Assembly (NCBI GenBank): GCA_024275555.1
Contig: JAJRYW010000246.1
Location: 1-18,577 of the forward strand
Length of the DNA stretch: 18,577 nucleotides
Source of the DNA: Calditrichota bacterium
GTDB lineage: Bacteria; Calditrichota; Calditrichia; RBG-13-44-9; J075
Direction: 5' to 3'
Both the position numbers and the translations under genes were made by a program. Every line of letters begins with the position of its first letter. Position 1 is the first letter of the stretch. A model generated the notes under the pieces. That model was not told the origin of the DNA. It did no database searches and saw nothing but the letters and a program-made list of their open reading frames with translations. Positions 1 through 7,906 of the stretch are shown one piece after another.

Positions 1-49
1 TCACAAATTCAAGTCGTTGTTCCATAGGGGTAACATCCTTCCAGCTCAT
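1..49 (-). CDS. IS481-like transposase, N-terminal 16 codons only (runs off the window)
   Basis: Reading leftwards from 49, the frame gives MSWKDVTPMEQRLEFV and then leaves the window. This opening, with an SWK...MEQR.EFV pattern, is what I recognise at the start of IS481-type DDE integrase/transposases, which move the element by cutting and joining its ends. The start is well supported by an AGGAGG ribosome binding site at 55-60, five bases upstream. The matching IS end lies just behind it at about 141. Only the first 16 codons are visible, so the catalytic DDE residues and the integrity of the gene cannot be judged. Family assignment rests on recall of the N-terminal pattern and on the end sequence. 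Confidence 0.65.
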   Translation of the reverse strand, partial: MSWKDVTPMEQRLEFV

Positions 50-141
50 GGCTGCCTCCTCTATTTTTTGGCAGCCATAATTTACCAAAAGTGTTACCTA
101 TGTGTCCGAACAGAGTGTTACCCATGTCCCCGGTCTGTACA
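1..141 (-). mobile_element. Left end of an IS481-like insertion sequence
   Basis: Read on the minus strand, the element begins TGTACAGACC and continues with GGGACATGGGTAACA, the style of terminal inverted repeat common in IS481-family elements. A 13-mer of the form GTGTTACCYATGT occurs twice, at 91-103 and 115-127, with one mismatch and a 24-base period. These are probably transposase-binding repeats in the IS end. The transposase start follows at 49. The other end and any target duplication lie outside the window, so the exact boundary (about 141) is inferred from the TGT start. Confidence 0.6.
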
Positions 142-200
142 CCCCTTCAAAGGGGGAGGCAAGAGAGTTCCCCCCTTCGAAGGGGGATAGGGGGGATGTC
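142..200. repeat. Two adjacent GC-rich palindromic repeats (REP-like)
   Basis: CCCCTT(142-147)-CA-AAGGGG(150-155) and a perfect 16-bp palindrome of five C, TTCGAA and five G at 171-186 lie next to each other. They are followed by ATAGGGGGGATG. Palindromes of this form are usually dispersed intergenic repeats. They start directly at the presumed IS end, so the IS may have inserted into or beside the repeat. Bases 201-321 hold no gene or clear signal. Confidence 0.6.
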
Positions 201-321
201 ATTGAAAACCAAACGTAAGCGCCCCATAACTATTATACACTCAATACATTTCATCTTTTCGGAAACTAATTCACGTCTCAATATGAATGAGTAATTTTCT
301 CTTCGAGTGAAAAAAGAACAA

Positions 322-2580
322 CTACCGCAATAAGAGCATCTTCCGCACCGCGCTATATTTCCCGGCCCGGAGGCGGTAAAAGTACACCCCGCTGGCAACC
401 GCCTCTCCGGCGTTACCGGTTCCATCCCAGGTGTAAACGTGGAAGCCGGGATTCATTTTTCCGGACGCCAACGTTTTCACAACCTCGCCCAGAGAGTTGA
501 AAATTGTCAATTCTACAAATTCCGACCTGCTCTGTTGGGGAATCTGAAATCCTATAGTGGTGGACGGGTTAAAGGGATTGGGATAGTTCTGGGACAGGTA
601 AAATGTTTCCGGCCTGGTTAGTTGCTCCGGTATTCCGGTTATAGTTGTATCCAGTTCCAGTATCTGAAGGCCCGAATACCTGTCTATTATATAGACCTGA
701 TTAAAACCCGGAACGGGGTACGCTTCTACGGTTCCCAGCGGAGAATTTGGCGTCAGTTCCGGATAGAGGTCATAATATGCGACATCCTGCAAACTCGAGG
801 GATCGGAAAAGTCCAAAACATGCAATCCGGCGGTAAAATGGGCTACATAGAAATACTCCCCTTTGACAATTCCTTCACCGATATATTCCTGGCCTGAAAT
901 TACATAATTTGTTAAATAAAACGGATTTTGAAGATCGCTGATATTAAACACCTTTACCTGGGAGACCTGGGATTGATCACGGCCGGTTATAAACAAGTAA
1001 TTGCCATCCTCGCTCACATCAATACCAACAACTTCCAGATCAAACGAACTGATCTGCGCCGCTAAAAAGGGAGCGGATTTGTCGGCAACATTAATGATAT
1101 CAATTATGGGGGTTGCTAAATCGCCGTTCGCAGCAAAGATCAAGTCATTCTGCACCACAAACTTCTCATATTGTGCAGCGTTCCAGGAGCCCACAAGCTG
1201 AGGGGAGGCCGCATTTTGAACATCATAAAACTGTAAGGATGATCCGGCAGGATTTTTTATATAAAGGAAATGAGAACTTATGTCAATTGGCCCGTCGCCA
1301 TCAATCTCGTTGACCAGAACCGGGCTATATGGGTCGGCAAGGTCAAATACTTGTACTTTTTTACCTGCTGGTAACAATCGCGCTACAAAGGCATAATGGT
1401 CATAGGTCTTGACATCCGGCTCGAAGATAACGTCCAAGGTGTCATTCGTATCGCTAAACGCCGTTCTGACCGGTGATTGGGAAAGGTCCAGAATAAAAAA
1501 GTTATTAAAGCCCGAGACCAGCAAGGCATAATCTTTTCCGGTATTGGTGTCGCGATAACCCCACAGGTCAAAGTACTGCCGGTCTTTGTGCCAGTATTTC
1601 ATTAACTGCAGATGTTCCGATACAATTCCCGGGGAATCCGTAATCAGTGGGGAATAGTGGAGTACATTTCCGTTTTGATCATAGGATCTAATTTGATAAC
1701 GGTAGGTGCTGTCGTTAACCAGGTTAGGATGAACATACTCTTCCGCATCGGGAGGAAGACTATCCAGGAGCATTAGTGGAGCCGTTCCCAAAGCGCCAAA
1801 TAGCTTAAAGTGATCTGCAGATAATCCGGTATAGTTCCAGCCTAAAAATATCTTTTGATTATCTGCCAATGAGTAAAACGGAAAAAAGCGATCTTGCATA
1901 ATAGAAAGGCTTGAGGGGTCGGTCTCCAGAAAAGTATGGTTTGGTTCCAATTTCGGCCAGAAACCATAGATAACATCCGCCGCAGGTCCCCAGAGGGTAT
2001 CGTTGTAGGTCAGGCCGGTGCTGTCATAATCGCTGTACATGATAAACAAATACTCCCGGGCGCCCAGGGAACTGCTATCCGGATTCCAAAAATGGTCAGC
2101 GGGCTTGATGGCGCTGTCCTCTGCAAAGCAGGCATTCAACCGTCGCGGCTGAAGCGGATCGGAGATGTCCCATATCGATCCTAAAAAGACACCCACGCCC
2201 GCGGCTGGATAACCGAGATCCCGCCGGTATGTCTGGCAAAAGGTAGTCTCCGCAGAGTTAAAACGGATTTCCACGTCAACGAATTGTTCATCAGACAATG
2301 TGGAACCAAAAAAATTACTCCCATAAGCAATTGAGCCAAAAAACACCTGGCCGCCCCAGTCAACGCCGCTTAACCAACGCGGTTCGGACTCCCAAATCCA
2401 GATCAAAGGGTTAGAGGGATTTTGTGGAGTTACCCTTTGCTGCGTGAAATTAATGGCCTGGGGTTCACGGAAAATAAAATGCGCCGAATTGGTTTGAGCA
2501 TAATTCGGGGATAAAGTCAGGAATAAAAGAAATACGGCCCTAACCAAAAGTTTACTCTCTACCCGCCATGAGAATCTCAT
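322..2580 (-). CDS. Secreted choice-of-anchor-B / LVIVD-repeat protein with T9SS sorting domain
   Basis: A 752-residue secreted or surface protein. Residues 1-29 are a signal peptide: basic start, hydrophobic core VRAVFLLFLTL, likely cleavage after YAQ. The middle contains blocks such as YFDLWGYRDTNTGKDYALLV and repeats ending in VFDLADPYSPVLV, typical of choice-of-anchor-B / LVIVD beta-propeller proteins. Residues 662-752 are a type IX secretion type A sorting domain (QNYPNPFNPST...GVYFYRLRAGKY...KMLLLR). The start at 2580 is preferred over an ATG 19 codons upstream because AGGAGG lies nine bases before it and the signal peptide begins there. The gene follows the 2662-3576 gene after 81 nt, probably on one transcript. 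Substrate or function is unknown. It is likely exported across the outer membrane and anchored or released. Confidence 0.88.
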   Translation of the reverse strand: MRFSWRVESKLLVRAVFLLFLTLSPNYAQTNSAHFIFREPQAINFTQQRVTPQNPSNPLIWIWESEPRWLSGVDWGGQVFFGSIAYGSNFFGSTLSDEQFVDVEIRFNSAETTFCQTYRRDLGYPAAGVGVFLGSIWDISDPLQPRRLNACFAEDSAIKPADHFWNPDSSSLGAREYLFIMYSDYDSTGLTYNDTLWGPAADVIYGFWPKLEPNHTFLETDPSSLSIMQDRFFPFYSLADNQKIFLGWNYTGLSADHFKLFGALGTAPLMLLDSLPPDAEEYVHPNLVNDSTYRYQIRSYDQNGNVLHYSPLITDSPGIVSEHLQLMKYWHKDRQYFDLWGYRDTNTGKDYALLVSGFNNFFILDLSQSPVRTAFSDTNDTLDVIFEPDVKTYDHYAFVARLLPAGKKVQVFDLADPYSPVLVNEIDGDGPIDISSHFLYIKNPAGSSLQFYDVQNAASPQLVGSWNAAQYEKFVVQNDLIFAANGDLATPIIDIINVADKSAPFLAAQISSFDLEVVGIDVSEDGNYLFITGRDQSQVSQVKVFNISDLQNPFYLTNYVISGQEYIGEGIVKGEYFYVAHFTAGLHVLDFSDPSSLQDVAYYDLYPELTPNSPLGTVEAYPVPGFNQVYIIDRYSGLQILELDTTITGIPEQLTRPETFYLSQNYPNPFNPSTTIGFQIPQQSRSEFVELTIFNSLGEVVKTLASGKMNPGFHVYTWDGTGNAGEAVASGVYFYRLRAGKYSAVRKMLLLR

Positions 2581-2661
2581 CAGAATACCTCCTCTTTGTG
2601 CTGTACGCCCGGTTGATTGAAGGTCTTTCCAGTTCACATATCGATTAAGTTGTCTGTCCCC

Positions 2662-3576
2662 TCAATGCAGCAAGAGCATCTTCCGCACTGCGCTATATTT
2701 CCCGGCCCGGAGGCGGTAAAAGTACACCCCGCCGGCAACCGGCTTTCCGGAATTATCCGTTCCATCCCAGGTGTATACGTAGGAGCCGGGATTCATTTTT
2801 CCGGACGCCAACGTTTTCACAACCTCGCCTAAAGCATTGTAAATTGTCAACTCAATCAATCCGAATTCCGATCTGTCTCCCCGGGGAATCTGAAATCTCA
2901 CCTTGGTAGACGGGTTAAATGGATTGGGATAGTTCTGATACAATTCGAATCCGGCGGCGGTTCCCGGCGGCGGTTCAATTCCTACAATAAACTGGCCGTA
3001 CTGCACACTGTCGATAATTGCCGCGACCAATTCTCCCCGGGCAGAGCCCAGTTCGCTCACTTCCCAGAAACTGACTCCAAAGCCCTCGGAGAGCTTATAA
3101 ACATGGGTCAGGCCGTCATACCAGGTATAAACATGAGCGTTGGCATCATAAGGCAATAAACCCACGGGCTGGTATCCTTTATAATACCAAACCGGAAACC
3201 CGGCGCAGTCGCTAAAATGGCCGGTGTCCGGGATGGCTAATTGAAACATGGTACGTTCCGAATCCGGGCAACTGGTATCCCAGGGGTAGAAGACCTGTAC
3301 CTCCAACGCTGTGGTATCGATCCGAAAGTAACGATCCCAGTGGCCGTTCAGAATCCGGTAGACCCGGCCGCCGGACAGTACGGTATCGCCCAGGACCGAA
3401 AACATGGTATAGCTCGTATCGATGGTAAAATCGATCTCGTGAATCACCCGGTATTGCCAGCGGTTGCCGGTCTGTAACGGAAAAAAGTTCAGCAGCGAAT
3501 CCACCGGTGTTTGACTAAACCCGGGTGTACTGCCCAATAAAACGATGATTAAAAAGCGTTCAACCATCTTTTTCAT
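2662..3576 (-). CDS. Secreted hypothetical protein with T9SS sorting domain
   Basis: A 304-residue exported protein. Residues 1-22 form a signal peptide (MKKMVERF, then IIVLLG, cleavage near GFSQ). The central 190 residues begin with a FPLQTGNRWQYRV segment, a pattern seen in small beta-rich secreted proteins of this group, and name no enzyme. Residues 212-304 are a T9SS type A sorting domain (YQNYPNPFNPST...GVYFYRLRAGKY...KMLLLH). The ATG at 3576 is chosen over an upstream one because AGGAGG precedes it by five bases and the signal peptide starts there. It is the first gene of a likely two-gene transcript. Its last ~280 bases closely match the end of the following gene at DNA level. Confidence 0.85.
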   Translation of the reverse strand: MKKMVERFLIIVLLGSTPGFSQTPVDSLLNFFPLQTGNRWQYRVIHEIDFTIDTSYTMFSVLGDTVLSGGRVYRILNGHWDRYFRIDTTALEVQVFYPWDTSCPDSERTMFQLAIPDTGHFSDCAGFPVWYYKGYQPVGLLPYDANAHVYTWYDGLTHVYKLSEGFGVSFWEVSELGSARGELVAAIIDSVQYGQFIVGIEPPPGTAAGFELYQNYPNPFNPSTKVRFQIPRGDRSEFGLIELTIYNALGEVVKTLASGKMNPGSYVYTWDGTDNSGKPVAGGVYFYRLRAGKYSAVRKMLLLH

Positions 3577-3620
3577 GGTCGCCTCCTGTGGTAAAGCCAA
3601 ATTAATCTATCTTGTCTGAT

Positions 3621-3649
3621 AAGGTATTCACTCGGTTGGTAACGGTCAA
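3621..3649 (-). promoter_or_regulatory. Possible promoter for the T9SS-substrate pair
   Basis: On the minus strand TTGACC (3649-3644) is followed after 17 bases by TACCTT (3626-3621), 44 bases before the start codon at 3576. The -35 box is good and the -10 box is weak, so this is a tentative call. Confidence 0.35.
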
Positions 3650-3735
3650 AGCGAGCCGCATGGGCCCTCCGGACTAAACTTCGATTGAAATTTGGGGAAG
3701 CACTACAAATAAAACAAGGGAAGAAATAAGAACCG

Positions 3736-3754
3736 GGCCGGAATTAAACCGGCC
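3736..3754 (-). terminator. Possible terminator stem after the transglycosylase gene
   Basis: GGCCGG (3736-3741), a 7-base AT loop, and CCGGCC (3749-3754) form a perfect 6-bp stem 62 bases downstream of the lytic transglycosylase stop. On the minus strand it is followed by a moderately T-rich run (CGGTTCTTATTTCTT) and not by a clean T tract. It may therefore be a weak terminator or a chance palindrome. No gene is seen between 3577 and 3815. Confidence 0.35.
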
Positions 3755-3815
3755 TTCCCTGGCCGCTTCAACCTCCCGAAATCCGGCAGGAAAAACATTT
3801 AGAGCAGTAGGAGAT

Positions 3816-4367
3816 TTAAAAACTCATCCGGAACTGCTGGCGGTTTCCCATTACCCGGCGTACAAATAAGCGGGTAGCCGGTCCGTTCGGGACGCCCCGG
3901 CTGCGCCGCACACTCCCCCAGCCGGCATGCCAGGCCGCGGCCGTCAGGCTCAGTTCTTCCCGGTAGGTTAAACGGGGGAACTCCTGACGAATAAGCTGGC
4001 GCAAACGGGAGAGATGCATGGCGCAGAGGGTCAGGTTAAACTCCGGGTCATACAAACGCTCGACCGGGACTCCCGGGAAGTAGTCCCCTAAAACGGCCGC
4101 GCTGATCTGGGTTAAACCGCGACAATATGCCGAACTGATAGCATTAGGGTCTCCGCCGGATTCGGCTGCGATCAGTCTCATCAAAAATTCCTCTTCAATA
4201 TTATACTGCCGGCAAATTTTTTTAACCAGGGGCCGCCAGCGCTCTACCCGGTGATGGCCGGTCGCCGCAGGCGGGTAGTCGGCAACACTCTTTACGCAGC
4301 CCAATAAAAGCAGCAACAGCCAAACCGATAGATACCGGAAACTTTTGGTTACAATTAAGAGTTTCAT
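3816..4367 (-). CDS. Lipoprotein lytic transglycosylase (SLT domain)
   Basis: A 183-residue predicted lipoprotein that would cleave peptidoglycan glycan strands in the periplasm. Residues 1-24 form a lipoprotein signal with lipobox LLGC (Cys24 lipidated). The SLT lysozyme-like fold follows. AAESGGDPNAIS holds the likely catalytic Glu69, GLTQI (84-88) matches the family's GLMQL motif, and AAWHAGWGSVRR matches the AYNAG...V motif. At 183 residues it is a short, domain-only member. The start at 4367 is chosen over one 10 codons upstream because AAGGAG lies seven bases before it and the signal peptide begins there. It is divergent from the sigma-factor gene at 4579, with about 210 bases between, so the two may share a control region. 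Confidence 0.85.
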   Translation of the reverse strand: MKLLIVTKSFRYLSVWLLLLLLGCVKSVADYPPAATGHHRVERWRPLVKKICRQYNIEEEFLMRLIAAESGGDPNAISSAYCRGLTQISAAVLGDYFPGVPVERLYDPEFNLTLCAMHLSRLRQLIRQEFPRLTYREELSLTAAAWHAGWGSVRRSRGVPNGPATRLFVRRVMGNRQQFRMSF

Positions 4368-4578
4368 AATTGTACTCCTTATATAATAATCCTCCAATTC
4401 CTACTCCATGAGTTAATGTTATTCTTGACAATGGAGATCGTAAACGGCCATCTGTATAGTTATGCCGGTATAAATATATTTTGAATAAAAATTATTTTTT
4501 ATGATAAAAACCCGAGTTTAAGCGGCATTATATATTAGCAACGGTGATCTTTGATTGCTCAACGAAAAGGTACCTAAC

Positions 4579-5148
4579 ATGTCAAACCCGTGTATACATC
4601 GGGCCCCGCCCGATTCATATTGGGAAGAGGTGTATCCCCGCCTCCTCAATTACGCGATATGGTTGACTCGCGGCTACAATGCGCCCTCGAAGAGCATTCT
4701 GCTGCCCAAAGGGCGCCATCCATCAGACATCGTATCAGAGGCCATCATGAAGTTTTATAACGGAAAAAGAAAGTGGGACCCTGCAAAAGTCGATTTAGAG
4801 GGTTTTCTAAAGGGTATTATCCGCAGCGATATCAATCATTTATACACTTCCTCCGAGACAAAAACCCGGAGTTACAGCATTAATGAGGACGGCAACAATG
4901 CAAACCATGAGATAGCATCTCCGGAATTCCCGCACCCGGATGCTCTTCTTCAAAAAGAGCAACTCCTCAACGCTATTCTATCCCAATTGACAGGACCTCT
5001 TGAACAGGAAATTTTTCAACACATCACGGCAGAGCGGACCAGGCAGGAAATTTTGGCGCAAATGAGAATATCGCCCTCTACCTATGATCGTATTCTGAAA
5101 AAAATTCGAACCATTACCAGCGAAATTATGTCTGAACAAACACTATAG
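4579..5148 (+). CDS. ECF-like RNA polymerase sigma factor
   Basis: A 189-residue protein with the two-domain layout of extracytoplasmic-function sigma factors, which redirect RNA polymerase to a small regulon. Residues about 10-95 look like region 2: SYWEEVYPRLLNYA, the DIVSEAIMKFYNG helix, then WDPAKVDLEGFLKGIIRS. Residues about 120-180 look like region 4, with a helix-turn-helix at TRQEILAQMRISPSTYDRI (about 152-171). The linker and helices are divergent and no named ECF group is assigned. An upstream TTG at 4555 is possible, but the ATG at 4579 has AAAAGG eight bases before it. The membrane-protein gene starts 8 bases after its stop, implying co-transcription and a functional pair. It could instead be a sigma-like DNA-binding protein without polymerase activity. 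Confidence 0.7.
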   Translation: MSNPCIHRAPPDSYWEEVYPRLLNYAIWLTRGYNAPSKSILLPKGRHPSDIVSEAIMKFYNGKRKWDPAKVDLEGFLKGIIRSDINHLYTSSETKTRSYSINEDGNNANHEIASPEFPHPDALLQKEQLLNAILSQLTGPLEQEIFQHITAERTRQEILAQMRISPSTYDRILKKIRTITSEIMSEQTL

Positions 5149-5156
5149 GATTTACC

Positions 5157-7406
5157 ATGGCAACTAAAAAAAACAGCCTCAATGCTCATGAGAAAACAGT
5201 CAATCTGTTCAAAGCAATCGGCGAATCAATCGAGGATGATCCCGAGGCGATCAGGGAAGTTTTTATAGAATACGGACTGGACCAGGATAAACTTACCCGG
5301 GAGAATTTGCAGTTAATCGCCCGGTTAAAAGCAGGTCTGGAGTTCGGCCCTGCGCCGGCGGAAGAGTTCCGGGGCGGCGACGCCTCGCCGAACTCTCCCC
5401 CGATCGCCTCCGAGGCGCCGGCAGAACCGGCGGTAGAAAAAGAGCGCTTTCGCTTCCCCTTTTTACGGCGCATCTTTAAGCATCTCAAAAACCTCATTGT
5501 GCGGGCAAACGTATTTTTTCAGCGTAATCTCATAAACCAGCTAAACCAGGGGAAGGTCTTTGCCGATCGCATCGGGCGCTTCTATTTAAATGGAAATCCC
5601 GGGATTGTGCTGCTGGCCGTAGTATTTTTCCTGACAACGCTGCCGGTTTTTTCGTTTATTTTGCACAGGTACGGCCTGTCTATCCAGCTTAGCATGCTGG
5701 GGGCGCTCGGTGTGCTGCTGCTGGTGTGGGCCCTGGGAGGCTACTTTTCCTATCGGTTGCTCAAACATGCTCCTCCCAAGAAATACGCCCAGGTTCTTAT
5801 CGAAGGCTACTCCGCGGATAAGTCCATTCAGTTTGTCAGCAATGAAATCCGCAAACTGGCCTCGGAGTTTGTGGAAAACCGTCATGCCAGGAGTTTAGAC
5901 GGCCTCCTGCACAGAATCGAGAACTGCCCGGACTGGCCTGCCGCCGCTAAGATGATCGAAACGCATCAGAAAGAGATCAAAACGAATATTGACGAGTTAA
6001 ATAAGATTTTCACCCGGCAATACGATATCATCCAGCGCATTCTGGAATTAAAGTATTTTGCGGCGCGTCAGCTCCACATCCCCGAACGGCAGATGTGCGA
6101 CTATATTTTCCAGTTCAGCCCGGTCATCTACCACAACCGGGTGCTGAAGTATACTTCCAATTGTTCCGAGCTGTTGGAACTTTATCACGGGGTAGAGGAT
6201 TTTCCGGACCTGGAGGATCGGCTCCGCGCCCTGGTGCGGCAGAACAATCAAATCATGCGCAAAATCCGCACCCGGCGGGACTACCAAAACCAAATTCTTA
6301 AACATACGGAGTTGCTGATCCCCATGCACCGGTTTATCACCGAAGTATCCATTTCCGGGGCGATTAAAGAGTATTCCCGCACTCTCTCCCAGGTTGCCAA
6401 GGAAGCCCTGGAGCAAATCAAGTTCGCGGGGGATTACCATCCACGGTTGTTTACCAGGGCATGCCTGGATTTACAGGAGAAGCTGCAATTTTTATATTAT
6501 AAACAACGCGCCCGGGGCGGATTTGATCTCCATTATACCTGTTTCCGGCTCTGCGAAACCTACAGCACCGAGGATTTTTACCTGAACAACCTGCTGGAAA
6601 ACCAGGCCCGGCTGCTGGAGGCGTTTATTCACAAACCCCAATATCCGCTGTTTTCCGGCAACCGTTCCGAAACTCGGCAGCAAATTTACGCCCTTTCGCG
6701 TCTGTTCGAAACCGTTTCCATGGTCCTGGTGCGCAGCCGCAACGGGGTGATAGAAAACTTCCGCGAGTTTTACCGGAAGTGGATGCTGGAAGATTTAGAC
6801 CTCCAGGGCGAGCAGACCCGGCTGATCATCACCCACAGTTACAGCCGTACCGTGCGGGAGGTGCTAAAACACGCCGTGCTGCAAAAAGAGGATGATTTGG
6901 AGCACACGCCGGAAGAAAACCAGCCCAAGCTGTTCGTATTTAAGCCGGAGACCGGAGACTCCTTCAAGGAACGCCTGATGATGTACGATCTGAAAGAGGA
7001 GAACTATCACCAGGATTTAAAAAACACTTTTGCCGGTATCGATAAACTCATGCGTCCCGCCAAGATCATGTTTATTCTCGGCGCAGAATGTTATGATAAA
7101 CACCGCTGGGTCTTTCATCCCGAGGGGATTAGCGACTACCTTAAATCATTACGCTCTTTAGCGGAAGAAAAGAATATTGAGTTGGTCGTGGTGATCGTAG
7201 CGGAATTCTATAAATGCTACCGGCGGCTGATCGAGTTGCCGGAGTATTATAAAGATCGCTTTGACAAAATCTCCCTCTATCAGCCGGAGCTGATTGATGT
7301 GATTATCAGCGACAAGGAAATTCTCTCCCGGCAAACTTATACGGAGGAAGCCATTAAGAACAACCAGATGCTCAGCACACTCGTATCGAACATGAGAATG
7401 TTTTGA
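5157..7406 (+). CDS. Two-helix membrane protein with C-terminal eIF2B / ribose-1,5-bisphosphate isomerase-like domain
   Basis: A 749-residue protein I cannot name. In order: a charged N-terminal stretch (1-70), an Ala/Pro/Glu-rich linker (71-95), a basic segment (97-115), transmembrane helix 1 (about 149-170), helix 2 (about 179-201), then about 550 residues of mostly helical soluble protein. Two helices with a very short loop put both ends in the cytoplasm. The last 200 residues recall the eIF2B-alpha/beta/delta and R15P-isomerase Rossmann fold: ITHSYSRTVREVLKHA (558-573) like the family's THSYS.TV..VL, FKPETGDSFKERL (595-607) like the ESRP...GR strand, ILGAECYD (640-647) like VLVGADAI, and YQPELIDVIISDKE (708-721) like PPELID.IITD. 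The Asp of GAD is Glu here. AGGA lies six bases before the start. It is probably co-expressed with the sigma factor and may act as its regulator, which is inference. Confidence 0.7.
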   Translation: MATKKNSLNAHEKTVNLFKAIGESIEDDPEAIREVFIEYGLDQDKLTRENLQLIARLKAGLEFGPAPAEEFRGGDASPNSPPIASEAPAEPAVEKERFRFPFLRRIFKHLKNLIVRANVFFQRNLINQLNQGKVFADRIGRFYLNGNPGIVLLAVVFFLTTLPVFSFILHRYGLSIQLSMLGALGVLLLVWALGGYFSYRLLKHAPPKKYAQVLIEGYSADKSIQFVSNEIRKLASEFVENRHARSLDGLLHRIENCPDWPAAAKMIETHQKEIKTNIDELNKIFTRQYDIIQRILELKYFAARQLHIPERQMCDYIFQFSPVIYHNRVLKYTSNCSELLELYHGVEDFPDLEDRLRALVRQNNQIMRKIRTRRDYQNQILKHTELLIPMHRFITEVSISGAIKEYSRTLSQVAKEALEQIKFAGDYHPRLFTRACLDLQEKLQFLYYKQRARGGFDLHYTCFRLCETYSTEDFYLNNLLENQARLLEAFIHKPQYPLFSGNRSETRQQIYALSRLFETVSMVLVRSRNGVIENFREFYRKWMLEDLDLQGEQTRLIITHSYSRTVREVLKHAVLQKEDDLEHTPEENQPKLFVFKPETGDSFKERLMMYDLKEENYHQDLKNTFAGIDKLMRPAKIMFILGAECYDKHRWVFHPEGISDYLKSLRSLAEEKNIELVVVIVAEFYKCYRRLIELPEYYKDRFDKISLYQPELIDVIISDKEILSRQTYTEEAIKNNQMLSTLVSNMRMF

Positions 7407-7429
7407 GCGGAACCGGTACAGCAGGATGA

Positions 7430-7906
7430 TCAGCGCCGCTCCCAATCCCAGATATTGTAGCGGAGGTCGTCATCCAACTTGTGCCCGCTTTGTTTAAGGG
7501 TCAGCAGGATGCTGCCGCGGTGATGGCTTTCGTGGGCAATGAAATAACCGAGGTAAACAATAATTCCTTTCTTCAAAGAGCGGCGAGGATTACTGCCGGT
7601 TGCGGCCTGCTCAAAAAACACGGCCATCGCTTCACAGGATTTTTCCAGGCAGGATTTCAGGAATTCCCGCCCCGGTTCTTCCTTTGTAGCAAATTTATGC
7701 AGCCCTTCGGCCAGGTCTTTGGCGCGTTTTTCCAGTTGCCAGACCCGGTTGTTGTGCAGGTGGGCAAACTGCCGCACCACATTGCGCCCGCCGCGTTTGG
7801 AAAGCGTGCATTTCATCCCCTCATCGCTGATGTGGTCGATCAGCATCAAATTAATGCGGTTGTTGGTGCGCCAGGCTTCCAGAATCTGATCAAGCATTTC
7901 CGGCAT
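7430..7906 (-). CDS. DinB-family protein
   Basis: A 158-residue four-helix-bundle protein of the DinB superfamily, whose members usually bind a divalent metal through three histidines and act on small thiols or remain uncharacterised. The motifs seen are HLHNNRVW at 49-56 and HESHHRGS at 125-132, giving the expected His ligands from helices 2 and 4. Length is normal for the family. The ATG at 7906 has a rather distant GGGAG (11-base spacing). An alternative Met three codons in has no better site. It lies convergent to the membrane-protein gene (23 bases between stops) and downstream of the AbiE pair on the same strand. Substrate is unknown. Confidence 0.85.
   Translation of the reverse strand: MPEMLDQILEAWRTNNRINLMLIDHISDEGMKCTLSKRGGRNVVRQFAHLHNNRVWQLEKRAKDLAEGLHKFATKEEPGREFLKSCLEKSCEAMAVFFEQAATGSNPRRSLKKGIIVYLGYFIAHESHHRGSILLTLKQSGHKLDDDLRYNIWDWERR

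Noticed and set aside
4425..4453. TTGACA at 4425-4430 as the sigma-factor promoter
   Set aside because: No acceptable -10 box lies 16-18 bases downstream (CCATCT), and the nearest TATAGT is 24 bases away.
7405..7441. GAGCGG…CCGCTC stem between the convergent membrane-protein and DinB genes as a terminator
   Set aside because: The loop is 25 bases and there is no T tract on either strand, so a chance match is as likely.
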